Positions 33,000-43,379 of a stretch of 64,000 bases of DNA are shown in pieces. The notes below the pieces were generated by a model. The model saw only the letters and a program-made list of their open reading frames with translations. It had not been told where the DNA came from and searched no databases. This stretch comes from Malus domestica (taxonomy: Eukaryota > Streptophyta > Magnoliopsida > Rosales > Rosaceae), in contig NC_091675.1 of assembly GCF_042453785.1 (NCBI RefSeq), positions 7,948,501-8,012,500 on the forward strand, given 5' to 3'. How positions within the stretch are numbered: the stretch's first letter is position 1; every line of letters begins with the position of its first letter. The position numbers and the translations under genes were made by a program.

Positions 33000-34215
33000 T
33001 TAATGTAATCCTGCGCCTTCATTGTGCGTTGTTTTTTTATTTTTATTTGTTAGTTGAGCAGTTGATACATTATATGACAGTTGATCTGCAAGATGCAAAG
33101 ATGATTTCTTTGTTTCTATATACTGTTTAATTATATCAATGGAAATTGGTGCTGCTATTCTGGCAGTAGATGAATTTCTGGCTGTTGAGATGAATTACCA
33201 AAAAATTGTGGTTTCTTTTTCCTTTACATGCTTTTCTTTTAATTTTGCAGGAATTCTCACGTTGCTTTGATAAAATTATACATGGCCATGATAAGGTATT
33301 GCTCATCCCCACAAACATTTTGTACATGTGTGGCATTAATATATTTTGTTTTCTGATTGAATTTGTTTTGATTCAATGGGGTTGGTGAGCTAAATAGCAA
33401 GTGGCTTTCTTTTGGTTTTTGGATGGCTCTTTTGGGTTGTTCTTAAGTTCATTTTTTCTGATTGAATTTCATTTGATTCAATGGGAATTACACTTGTGGT
33501 TTGTAAATTGAAATGCATGTATCGTGAAATTCATTATTTTGAGTATGTTCTTACCTGACATTTGTAAACTTTGAGTATGTTCTTACCTGCCATTTGTAAG
33601 CTTCTGATTAGTTATGAAAGTTGATATATTTTGTCTGTGTTTATAAACGTATGACGCACAATCAGTTTCTTTTGAGTTGGGTTGAAATGATGTTGATTGT
33701 GCTGTTATAAAGCTCCTTTCTATAGTTAGGTTGAAAATCATGTTCAAAGATTCTTTATTTGGTTGGTCTGATCTATAACAGATTGATTGTTTTCTTTGAA
33801 TCAAAATTTATCTTTTTTTGTGTGAAATTATAATGGAATCGCAAATTTGTCAGGTATATCTTGGATTCTTGATTGCACCTACCCACAACTATTACATTAT
33901 GTCTCTTGACCGGATGGATTTTTATAATTTCTAGGATCTACAGTTCCAATGCTTTTGATGCATAAAGTAAGGAGGAAGCTACTCCTCTGGAGCTTCTTTG
34001 GCATGGTAAGTTGAAGTTGTGTATCATTTTTTTCATTCACGAAATTCATTATCTTGCTAGCTTGGCAATTAGTAGTGTGCAGAATTGGTAAACTGTATGA
34101 ACAAATGTGTGGAAGTTTGAATTGTACAAATGAAAGTGAATTTTAACAACTCCAACATAGATTTCCTAATAATTCAATCCATCTTTCTTTCATTTGTGTT
34201 CGACTATTTTACCTT
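33000..34215 (+). other. Intron-like DNA with two orphan exon-like pieces
   Basis: 33251-33296 (after TTTTGCAG, ending before GTATTG) reads EFSRCFDKIIHGHDK. 33934-34006 (after TTTCTAG, ending before GTAAGT) includes EATPLELLWHG. Both have splice-like borders but match nothing I recognise, so they may belong to the decayed locus upstream. Confidence 0.35.
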
Positions 34216-34568
34216 TTTTTTATACAAGTACAACTGTTGATCGAAAGCCACATAAACGATCTAACTGGAATGTGTCAATCTTTTATTTTTTTTTGCATGT
34301 AGATAGAAGAAGGGAACTTTAACGAAAAGCTCCCGGTACTGTTCACTTTAACGAAAAACCATATTTTTACACTAAAAAGTCAATCCTGGTACTATTCACT
34401 TTACCCTTTATTTTGTCCTTATCATTAAAACTCAAAGTTTTCAAGCCCTTTTCATTAGTTTTCCTATAGAAAAATACTTTTTTTGTATACAACTACAACT
34501 GTTGATCGAAAGCCACATAAACGATCTAACTGGAATGTGTCAATCTTTTATTTTTTTTGCATGTAGAT
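34216..34568. repeat. 90-bp direct repeat flanking a family B MITE
   Basis: A block including TACAACTGTTGATCGAAAGC, CACATAAACGATCTAACTGG and TTTTTGCATGTAGATA occurs at about 34216-34306 and again at about 34478-34568. The MITE at 34312-34465 lies between the copies. Confidence 0.9.
34312..34465. mobile_element. Family B MITE, complete
   Basis: Ends GGGAACTTTAACGAAAAGC and TTTTCATTAGTTTTCCT; flanks ATAGAAGAA and ATAGAAAAA form a 9-bp TSD with one mismatch. Nearly identical to the copy at 21322. Confidence 0.88.
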
Positions 34569-34699
34569 ATAAAAAAGACTGATCTTTTGTATGTGATTTA
34601 TATTTTGTATGTAAAAGTTTTCCTGCCATTTTCCATTTAAAACGTATTAATAATTTAATACACAATCGTTCATATCTTTCAAACATAATCTTTATTCAA

Positions 34700-36470
34700 T
34701 TTCTAATCCCGCAATGTGTGTTATCTGGAGTTGGCGGGTGGGTTTCGTCCGTCTCGATCAGTTGGATTGGGGGTAGGGAGAGTGATTTCAGGGATTTGGT
34801 TGTAGGGAGAGTGATTTCAGGGATTTGTGTCACACTCAACCTCTCTCTAACCCTTTCTCTTTCACTCTCTTTCAGAGACTCCATCTCTTTCAACCCTCCG
34901 TAAAACCCAGAGGCCGAGAGGCCTGAGTCTACATCACAACTCGCCACTCCGGCGAGCCTCAACTCCATCAAACAACCACTAGCTCCCTGGACCTCCCTCT
35001 TTCTCTTCTCTGTAAACACCACGGCGCACCAACGCACCCATTTTTGCCCGAAACATCACCACATAACCACCACCACTCACTCTGTTCTGCTCAGGACACA
35101 CAGACAAAGGCCTTTCACTATGCATTCAGTTCTAAAATGTCCGGTCTTGCCGTGACGGGTTATTGGGTTCTTGCGTCGGGTCGTTCAAACAGGGCATTCG
35201 GGTGTTGTATTTATTTGATTAATTAATTAACTATTTATTGATTACATTTATGTTTTGATTTCTTTTGGTTTTTTTTTATTTTTGTATATTTCTGTTTTTC
35301 TTAAACTATTGTCTGGAGTTCGGATTTTTGAGTTTTGCATTCATGCAACTTTATGCTTCTGGGCTTCTTGTGTTAGAGCTAGAGAAGATGATTTGGACTC
35401 GAATTCAAGCTTTCATGTCTTTTAGGTTTTTCATACTTCTTTCGTCCAATCTTCATCACTCTCTGTCTCTCTCTAAACAATTTCCAATTGGTTTTTAGAG
35501 AGAGAAAGTGGCAGCAGCCGCAGTGGGGAAGGAAGAAGGACTATTACTGTTTCTGTGATCATTTCTGTCCTTCGAAGCTCTAGGGTTTGTTTTTGGATCG
35601 GTTAGCTGTTGAGGTAATTACTAATCTATACTTCGATTGTAATTTTTTTTTTTCAGTATTCGGTGTGTTTGATCAATGGGTTACTTTGGACTTGCATAAT
35701 TTGTGTATAATATTGCTTCAATCATTTGTTGGGTTCCCTTTGCGTCCACCATCTTTGCAAACGCTGCTTGAAGACATACCTGATGCAGTAGCTGTTCCTC
35801 ATACTTCTTCATCTGGGAGAGAGAGGTGTGGGGTGTCCGAGAGAGAGGGTTTGACGGATTAGGTTTGGGGTTAAGTTTTTGCAATTTGCAGAGAGATGGG
35901 GGGTGCCCAAGAGATGATTTAGGAGATTTGGTTTGGGGTTTGTAGAGAGAGAGAGAGAGATAGGGCGTGTCGAAGAGAAATGTGGGAGGATTTAGGCGAG
36001 GGATTTCAGGGATTTGATTTAGGCGAGGGATTTCAGGGATTTGATTTAGGCTTTCCTTTCTGCCACTTGCAGAGACAGAAAGATGGGACAACGGTGAGAG
36101 AGATATGGGGACGGAGAGAGTCGAAGTGAACTCTTTTGCCCCATTCGATCCAAATCAAAAAACGGGATTAGGGGCGTTTTGGTCATTCAGCAACCTGGGG
36201 GGTTCAATGTCGTCGAGGTTTTTCTGGGATTTCCGTCCCTTGCAGAGAGAGAGGTGGGAGAAGTATGGGTGGCGTCGAGGGTTTTCTGGATTTCTGTTCC
36301 TTGCACATTGAGAGAGGTGGGAGAAGTATGGGTTGCGTCCAGGGTTTTGTGGGATTTTGTCTGTTGTAGAGAGAGGGAGGTGGGAGAAGTATTGGTGCTG
36401 TTCCCAAGGTCCACCTCTTTCTTTCTCCTCTTTCCCCCTCCTCTCTTAATTCTGATTTATATTCTGATTT
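34700..36470. repeat. Region of short tandem repeats and GA/CT blocks
   Basis: GTAGGGAGAGTGATTTCAGGGATTTG is duplicated at 34772-34826. A related 27-bp unit (TTTAGGCGAGGGATTTCAGG) is duplicated at about 35992-36045. A unit of 55-60 bp with GAGAGAGGTGGGAGAAGTAT and GTCGAGGGTTTTCTGGATTT recurs three times at 36240-36395. The 35-kb segment looks like a captured 5' UTR and coding start (CT-rich, then ACCACGGCGCACC). No protein was identified, although the region would be the 5' side of the FAHD1 relic. Confidence 0.45.
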
Positions 36471-36476
36471 GTGAAG

Positions 36477-36906
36477 GAGCCCGTGCTTTTCCTCAAACGG
36501 ATGTCGTCTTACTTGATGAACGGCGGTACGTCCGAAGTCCACCCTTTGTTGTCGTTGGACCATGAGGTGGAGCTGGCGGTGATCATCTATTAGAAAGCTC
36601 GCGATGTTCCGTAATCCACCACCATGTATTATGCCGCCAGTATATTTGTAATTTTTGTTACTGTTTTTTTGTTAATTATTCAGTTTTTTTTTCAAGGTCA
36701 GTTAATTAATCAGTTAATAGTGCTGCTGTTAATGATTTAGTTTAATTAATCAGTTAATAATGCTGCTGCTAATGATTTAATTTTAATATAATGATGCTGT
36801 TAATGATTTGGTTTTGACTTTAAATTTGATTGGTGAAAATTGGATGGTTTAAGGCTATGCACTTGCTTTGGATATGACTGCCAGAGAAATTCAAGCTTCT
36901 GCTAAG
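36477..36906 (+). pseudogene. FAHD1-like acylpyruvase gene fragment, broken
   Basis: FAHD1-type proteins are mitochondrial acylpyruvate hydrolases / oxaloacetate decarboxylases. The first exon remnant, 36477-36639, starts after a TTTGTGAAG acceptor and reads EPVLFLKRMSSYLMNGG, then SLDHEVELAVII, a stop, and KARDV before a second stop. It ends at a GTATAT donor. The next, 36854-36906, reads YALALDMTAREIQASAK and ends at GTAATT. These are the metal- and substrate-binding core of the family (E-x-E in HEVELAVV; GYALALDMTARE). Stops are TAG at 36591-36593 and TAA at 36612-36614. The preceding exon (NYAAHAKELGN region) and all later exons were not found. Confidence 0.85.
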
Positions 36907-36909
36907 GTA

Positions 36910-39160
36910 ATTATCGGTAATTGGATTGTTTAATGCAATCAAACACGGTAGTGAAATGTTCAATTTTATGGCTACAAGTTTCTAATTAGAATGCTAATGC
37001 TGCAATTCATGATGATCAATATGTTCTGATTTAAACAGTTACATTGTTAGGACTATAGATTTGGATTGAACTCAATGTTGTCCGTGTATATAGATGTGTG
37101 TGAATATATGTGTGTATATAGATTTATACATGTAGGGTAGATGGATGGATAGGTGTATGCCTAGTCCGTAAGAGAAGAATAGAAAATGAAAACAAACCAA
37201 ATAACTCGCATTTAAAGCTCTTTTCTTTTTCTCTTTTGACGTAAATCTCTCTTTGTTAGATTGCTAGGGGGCTGCACTCTGTGAGGGTCATGTATGTTTT
37301 ATTACGGTCATATCTATAGTTTTGGGAACTGGAGAAAATAAGTGGAACAAACCATTTGCACGGCAGAGGCCGACTTGATTTTTTCTCGAATTTGTAGTGC
37401 ACCAAAATGGTTGAATATATATGTGAAGGGGATGAGAGAAGGCAGATAGGCAAATGTTGTATCAGAGATGATTCCTTTACAGAGTTTGGTGCTTACATTT
37501 GTAGTTTTAAGATCGGTTTGGATGTTTCATAACATTGAAGGATCCCCTATTCCAAGAATTGTTGTTGCATTCGATTTTGTGATTTAAATGGTGAAATATA
37601 TCTATGAACTGTCTTTTTTCTTGGTCAAAATATAAGTTTATATTGTACTAATAAATTATTTTGAGTATATATCTGAATGCGGCTGGTGATCTTGGACTCG
37701 GTTTGATATGTTGATCGCTTTAAGCGAATCACTTTGTAGCTTTGATTTGATTTTCAAGAGATTTAGGCATCCTAATTCCTAAGAAATCTATTGAGCTAAG
37801 TTGTTTTAGGTAGGAAATTATGGTTGCTGGTGTTAGCAATGGATTGAGTCTTTCTATTTGCTATGATTATATCTCTAAACAAGCATGACTTCAAATTAGG
37901 CGCAAATGACAAATTTTGTACACAAAAGAAAATGGATAGGTGTATATGGCTATTAATCTTTGTTTTTCTTCAATTACGTTATTTGATTTTTTGGTTGTAC
38001 TGCTGTGAAATCAAATTCGTTCGACGCATTGCGCTACCAGCAGAAGCGTGATGTTCACGAACTATTTTCTTTCAATTGCTCCTTAAACATAAGAGGGCAT
38101 ACTAGCATAACAGCTCCCCGCAAGGTTTTCGAGTTTTTTGGTGAATTTCTCTCTTTTTATTTGTATGTCTTTCTGTTGAAATTAGGGAATGCGCGGGCAG
38201 TTTTTCTAGTAAGTAATAAAGCGGTAACCCATACAATTAACCTGTTATATAATGAATCTACTCCATACATATTTGGAGTTTAGTAGTTTTCTTCCAAACA
38301 AAAACACTCAAAATATGAGTATTTAACAAATTTAATTTATTTCATACATAATCGTGCTAGGGTTATTATGTTCCCCTTTTAGTGTTTTTCTTTTCCCAAT
38401 AAATATGGAACCAAACCTATGAACTATCTATTTAACTCGTACACAAAAACCCAATTAAAAACCATGAAGCAATCCAAGCATTATCAAAATAGGTAAAAAC
38501 ATAAACATTGCTCAAATGCAGAGCAAAGTACCAATTGCCCCACCAATTCCTCTTAACACAAAAATAGACCTCAACGGAAGTGAAAATGGGAACAATCTGC
38601 ATCATGGAGAATTGGGTTAGCGCCAAAGAGAAAACCCAACCGAGAGAGACTACGTGAACGAGTTGAGGTAAAAGTGAAAATGGAAGTGAAATTACACCTA
38701 AATTTTAAAATTGAGAATTTGAGGTTTCAAATTCTAAATTTTTTATTTTTTCATGCGAAAATTTTAAATTTTTATACTTAAAAATACAAATAAGGGAATT
38801 TGTAAATTATGAATTTATTCCAAATTTCAAGTTTATTTTAGTTATCTAAACATCATGTAGCTTTTTTTTTGTTTTTGTTTTTTTTGTTTTTTATGTCAAT
38901 AGACGAACATTACTGTTGAACTGAGATTTAGTATATGGATATTCTGTCAGCTATCTTGACAGATAAATTCTGTCAGCCGTCACAGCATGCGGTGTTTGTT
39001 TTATTATACACGTGCAGAGCACGTGAGGTCTCAAATGGCGGCGTTGGTACCAGAATCTTAAAGAGGGACAGTGTTCCACATTGCATCCCGTTTCCGCTAT
39101 CATTCGAAACTCTCCGAACTCACAAAATCGAATCCAATACGAATACAAAGCACTAACATT
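36910..39160. other. No recognisable gene
   Basis: AT-rich DNA. 38000-38120 has a locally better reading frame (KSNSFDALRYQQKRDVHE) that could be a stray exon, but nothing supports it. Poly-T and AT tracts at 38860-38890. 38960-39160 may hold the promoter and 5' UTR of the 122-codon ORF that follows. Confidence 0.4.
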
Positions 39161-39162
39161 TA

Positions 39163-39531
39163 ATGGGCGGCGTCCTCTGTCGAGCTGCAGAGGTTGGGAA
39201 CGAGACAGGCGCGGTTCTTGTCATAACGGAGGTGTCGATGTTTGAAAAACATGAAAAGGATGGGAAACTGATCTGTAGGCTCAGATCTGGAGAGAGCATC
39301 TATATCAAGGGTAGGCAGTTCATAAACCGAACCTCTGGTTCTCGTATTCAGCGGAGCATTCATGTCACCGCCTTGATTTCCGGCGACGAAACAGCGCCAA
39401 ATATCTTGCCACCGAAATGTATCTTGGCAGCAAACGATTTTGCCAAATACGGGAAAGTCACTTTCCGGATAGTGGACAAGAAACTGAAGTGTTACCCAGT
39501 AGTGATCCCCGATCTCCGCCGCTTGAGGTAA
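39163..39531 (+). CDS. Hypothetical protein, 122 aa
   Basis: A single open frame from ATGGGCGGCG to TAA, reading MGGVLCRAAEVGNETGAVLV at the start and KLKCYPVVIPDLRRLR at the end. Composition is balanced, with alternating hydrophobic and charged residues in likely beta strands (GAVLVITEVSMFE, GKLICRL, SIYIKG, SIHVTALIS, KVTFRIVD). It could form a small beta-barrel such as an OB fold, but that is inference. No transmembrane segment, signal peptide or known motif is seen. The stop overlaps a possible donor (CTTGAG/GTAAAT), so the protein might continue into a further exon. GC is higher than in flanking DNA, which supports coding. I do not recognise the family. Confidence 0.55.
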   Translation: MGGVLCRAAEVGNETGAVLVITEVSMFEKHEKDGKLICRLRSGESIYIKGRQFINRTSGSRIQRSIHVTALISGDETAPNILPPKCILAANDFAKYGKVTFRIVDKKLKCYPVVIPDLRRLR

Positions 39532-39539
39532 ATTTGAGA

Positions 39540-41250
39540 GCTTTACTCAGCTAAATTTGTGATGATATCGTATCGATTCCTAACCTAAATTTATGTGTTT
39601 TGCTTGTTAGGTTGGTATCCCGTGTTGGAACAACATTTGTGTGAGTGTACATCGTCTCTCCTCTTTCTCTCTGATTCTAATATCTAATCTGTCCTTAACA
39701 AGTTTTGATTTTCTACTTTGTGTTTTGATTTTCTTGTTTTCTGATCTGTGCTTAGATATCTATTTTAAAGTTGGAGGAATATAAGATTGGGTGGAACTGA
39801 AATTCGGATTTTGTTGTTTTCGAGATATGTTCTTTGATTTTATCTTTTGCAGGGTCTTGTGGTTTGCCAATTTAGGGTTTTTTATTTTGGTGAGTTGTAT
39901 CACTTTGCTGACCTGCTTGTCCCTCATCTCTTTATTCCGTGAACTAAGTTTTGAGGAAATGGGTTTTGTTGGAAACTGTTTTTGTTCATTCAACTTGGTG
40001 ATTTGTGTGTTTGATGATTCCTGTTCTGGTTCTGGTTCGGATTGCAGGAGTCGTAACATTGTTTGTGCTTTTTTGAGGTATAGCCATGAGAGAAAGCTTT
40101 TCTTTTCGAATTAACATCTTCTGCTTTATTATTTCTAGTTGTATTGAAACCTGTAGTATTCAAAGCGATAATTTGTATTCAAAGGTAATATGATTTTTCT
40201 GGTGGGAACAGCTCCCAAATTTTGTATAATTCGGTATGTCTTCTATATGTACATTAATAAAAGGATTTTTGCTCTTTATTTGTCTTGTTTACTTCATTGA
40301 AACAAGTCCCTATTCTATATTCCTTTCTTCCTTGCCTCTTTTTTCTCTTGTTCTACATTGAATGGCACCTCCTCTTCACTCTCTGGTTCTTCAGTGGATG
40401 CGGCCAACCTTTCAATTTCCCTGCTTCACTTTGTTCCGCAACCTACAGGGTGTTCCTTTTGCCCAATTTTAGTGCATCTATCTCTTGCAATCTTCTAGCC
40501 TGTTCTTGAATAACGAAAACCATTTCCTCTTTAAGAAGTGGGTGATTTGTTCTGTTGTAGAGAAAGTTGATAAATATAAGCTTGATTGGAACTGGAAATC
40601 ATATTTGCATATTTGCATACTTGGACTGTGTTGTTTTCTGGTATGTCTTTAACAATTGCTGATTCAGATTGTTATATATTTTTTATGCCTGTTAGGGTTT
40701 GAGATGAACTTTGAAATTAAACTGGGAAATCTATGATTCAGTTGCACTTTAGTGAGCAGGTTGACTAAACAAGTGCATAATACTCCATCACATTAAAATA
40801 CCATCACTTCGCAATTTCATACTTTGAAGTCCGTCACCCAAACACAGTTTTTGACCTGCCCTATACTTTGGTCTCGTGAATTTTGCCAATGTAGTTCAGC
40901 CGCATTACTTATCAGCCACACTTCAAAATAGCCACAACCATGGCCTTCTAAATGTCACAGAGCTTATTAACCACATATAAATTTAGAGTATTGTTTTTTG
41001 TAGTGCATCACTTTGTTGACTGGGATTTATAATTTTCTGTGGACTGAGTTTTGTGGAAATGGGTTTCGTCGCGAAGTGTTTATTTGTTCATTTAACTTTT
41101 CAGTTTTGGTGATTTGTGTGTTGGATGATTTTCTTACATGGTTTCTTTTCTGGTTTGGGTTTGCAGGAGTCGTTAAATTTGGCTATAGTGATAATGGAAA
41201 GTTCGAATGAACGATCGGCATTGGTAGAAAGGATCTGTATTCTAACATAT
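39540..41250. other. Intron-like, T-rich DNA
   Basis: Long T-rich stretches with several acceptor-like TTGCAG sites (39850, 40048, 41163). The repeated strings TTTTGTGGAAATGGGTTT / TTTTGAGGAAATGGGTTT and GGTGATTTGTGTGTT-GATGATT at 39950-40015 and 41045-41130 show a diverged duplication of about 150 bp. It may be intronic or 3' sequence of the 39.2-kb gene. Confidence 0.4.
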
Positions 41251-41393
41251 AATTTCTAAGGATTTTAGCTTTTGTTAGCGATTGGGTGAAAACAGTATCT
41301 TGCAAACTTCAGTGTTTTGATAATGTGCATTTATAAGGATTTTAGCTCTTGTTAGCGATATTTCAAAGTTTTATATGCAATATACCCATGTCT

Positions 41394-41451
41394 GGCCCTC
41401 TATGCCGGTCACAGAGGCCATGGATTCTCGATGCACTTCGGTGCGTCGAGA
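41394..41451 (+). ncRNA. Candidate structured RNA: two adjacent hairpins
   Basis: Hairpin 1 pairs GGCCCTCT (41394-41401) with AGAGGCC (41413-41419), extended outward by CATG/CATG. Hairpin 2 is an 11-bp stem, TCTCGATGCAC (41426-41436) with GTGCGTCGAGA (41441-41451), closed by a UUCG tetraloop with a C-G closing pair; one pair is G-U. A cUUCGg loop on a long stem is unusual by chance. No Pol III USE/TATA promoter or snoRNA boxes were found, so the class is unknown. Confidence 0.35.
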
Positions 41452-41459
41452 TGTCTAGT

Positions 41460-42640
41460 TACTGATTTTTCAGGACTGTCACTGGTTCCGATCACAGCAT
41501 GACTGGTACTGAGTTTCTAGTCAATATTTGACGTTGAATCTGTGTATCATTTTCTTCAAGCTTTTGTGGAGAGGTATCAACAGTATCTTCGGTACTTAAA
41601 AGCCGAGTTGCCTGAGATCCCAGTTAGATCTCGATTTTTCGGTGCCTAAAATGTGTCGATAGATCATGTGTCATAATAGAAGTGTGGACAATTAAAAATA
41701 TATTCCTTTTTCCACTTGTATTATGAGTCCTGACACGTGATATACCCGTTTATGTTCCTAGTATATAGAAATATCTTTGCACTTGATCAATAAACACCAG
41801 TGCTTAAAATCTTGTTATCGGTGAAAACTGATATATCCGAATATCAAATATTGATATCGATATTGATTGTTTTCGATGGAAATGATAGAAATTTAGAATA
41901 AAACTTTAGAGATTATTAAACATTGGTTTAGACGAAATATATGAGTTTTTCTGATATTTAACAAATAAGTCAAAAATATCAACAGTATCTATCGATTTTA
42001 GCTTAAATTTGAGAGCTTCTCCAATGAAAGGTGAAGTTTAGACTCTATCCTTATTTTTGTTTTTTTAAATATTTCTATAAAAATATCGATAGTATCTAAT
42101 AAAATGGACGACACTGATAAACGCCCAACTTACCACGGGATTATTTCACCTTCGGACATTCCAAAGGATAAGGATGTGGCAACCAACGAGGAAAGTCTTA
42201 GATTTTTAATTTGGCAAACGCCACCTTGCCTTTTTAAAAGGGTACTCTACTAACTTAATATTTACTAGCATACGAGCGAATACAAAGTGTGCAGGAAATT
42301 CTTTTATTTTTGTTTTTAAAATAGAGATAGAGAGGAAGAGTGAGAGAACGTGTGAGTGGAGAGAGAAGAGAGTGAGGCCTTGAAAAGAAAAAAAAACAAA
42401 ATTTTTGTTGTGTAAAATTACACTTCTGTTCATATATTTTATTCATGTTCAATTTTAATTAAAGGATTAAAATAATAACTTCATAAGAAAATTAGATTTG
42501 AGCTCGTTTACCTATAATAATGTATTGTATCATCTCTTATTTTATCTATTATTATCTAAATTATTTCTTAATAAAATTATTTTTTTCAAGCAAAAAAAAA
42601 GTAAAAAAACAATTTAATCTTCTATCACAACATATAACCA
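41460..42640. other. Non-coding, includes a TATCGATA-rich repeat
   Basis: 41815-42115 has ATATCGAT/ATCGATA motifs at both ends and looks like a decayed transposon. 42300-42380 is GA-rich. No gene. Confidence 0.35.
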
Positions 42641-42649
42641 TAGATAGAT

Positions 42650-42805
42650 GGAAGTTTTAACGAAACGCATACGGTACTGTTCATTTTAACGAAAAATCAT
42701 ATTTTTACACTAAAAAATCAAACATGGTACTATTTACTTTACCAATTATTTTGTCCTTATCATTAAAACTCAAAGTTTTCAAACCCTTTTCATTAATTTT
42801 CCTTA
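42650..42805. mobile_element. Family B MITE
   Basis: Contains CGGTACTGTTCATTTTAACG, GGTACTATTTACTTTACC and a TTTTCATTAATTTTCC end. It lies about 0.6 kb beyond the 3' end of the PRMT5 locus. TAGATAG occurs on both sides, but a 9-bp TSD is not exact. Confidence 0.8.
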
Positions 42806-43379
42806 GATAGTAATGTAGTTTGCACAAATCAATTTTTTTTCTCTTTTCAAATCTCACCAACACATCATCCTAGCACATTTTTTAATTTAAAAAATAAAAA
42901 CCTCTCTCCTCACTCTCTTTCTCTCTCCTTTCTATTTCAAAATAAAAAATAAAAAATGTTGACACCGTCACACACAGAGTTGGGCACATGCTAGTTAAAA
43001 ATAACTAAAAAGTAGGTAAATAAAAAATTGCCTTGAAAATCTTTGACTTATCTCTCTTGAAAAGACAATTTTTAATCATTTCAAATAAACTAAAAACACT
43101 GCTTAGAGCCTGTCTTTATCTCCTAATCAAGTGGTTCCGGTATATCATGTCCAGATGCAATTTTATGGAAACAAACAACAAAAAATGAAATCTTAACAGT
43201 TTACACTTGGTATACATTGCTATTTGCTTATATACATATATATATATATATTCTGCGTAAAAAGGAACTCAGGTGAAATATTTGCCCCGATCTGCGGCAG
43301 CGGAGGCACCAAAACTAGTTCACACCGCTATGAAAATGGGCATAGATGTCGAAACTTGTTGTAGAACAAAATCGCGGGG

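Noticed and set aside
41394..41451. U-type snRNA, SRP RNA or snoRNA
   Set aside because: Sequence does not match U1-U6, U3 or 7SL as I know them, and no C/D or H/ACA boxes or Pol III upstream element was found; left as an unknown candidate.
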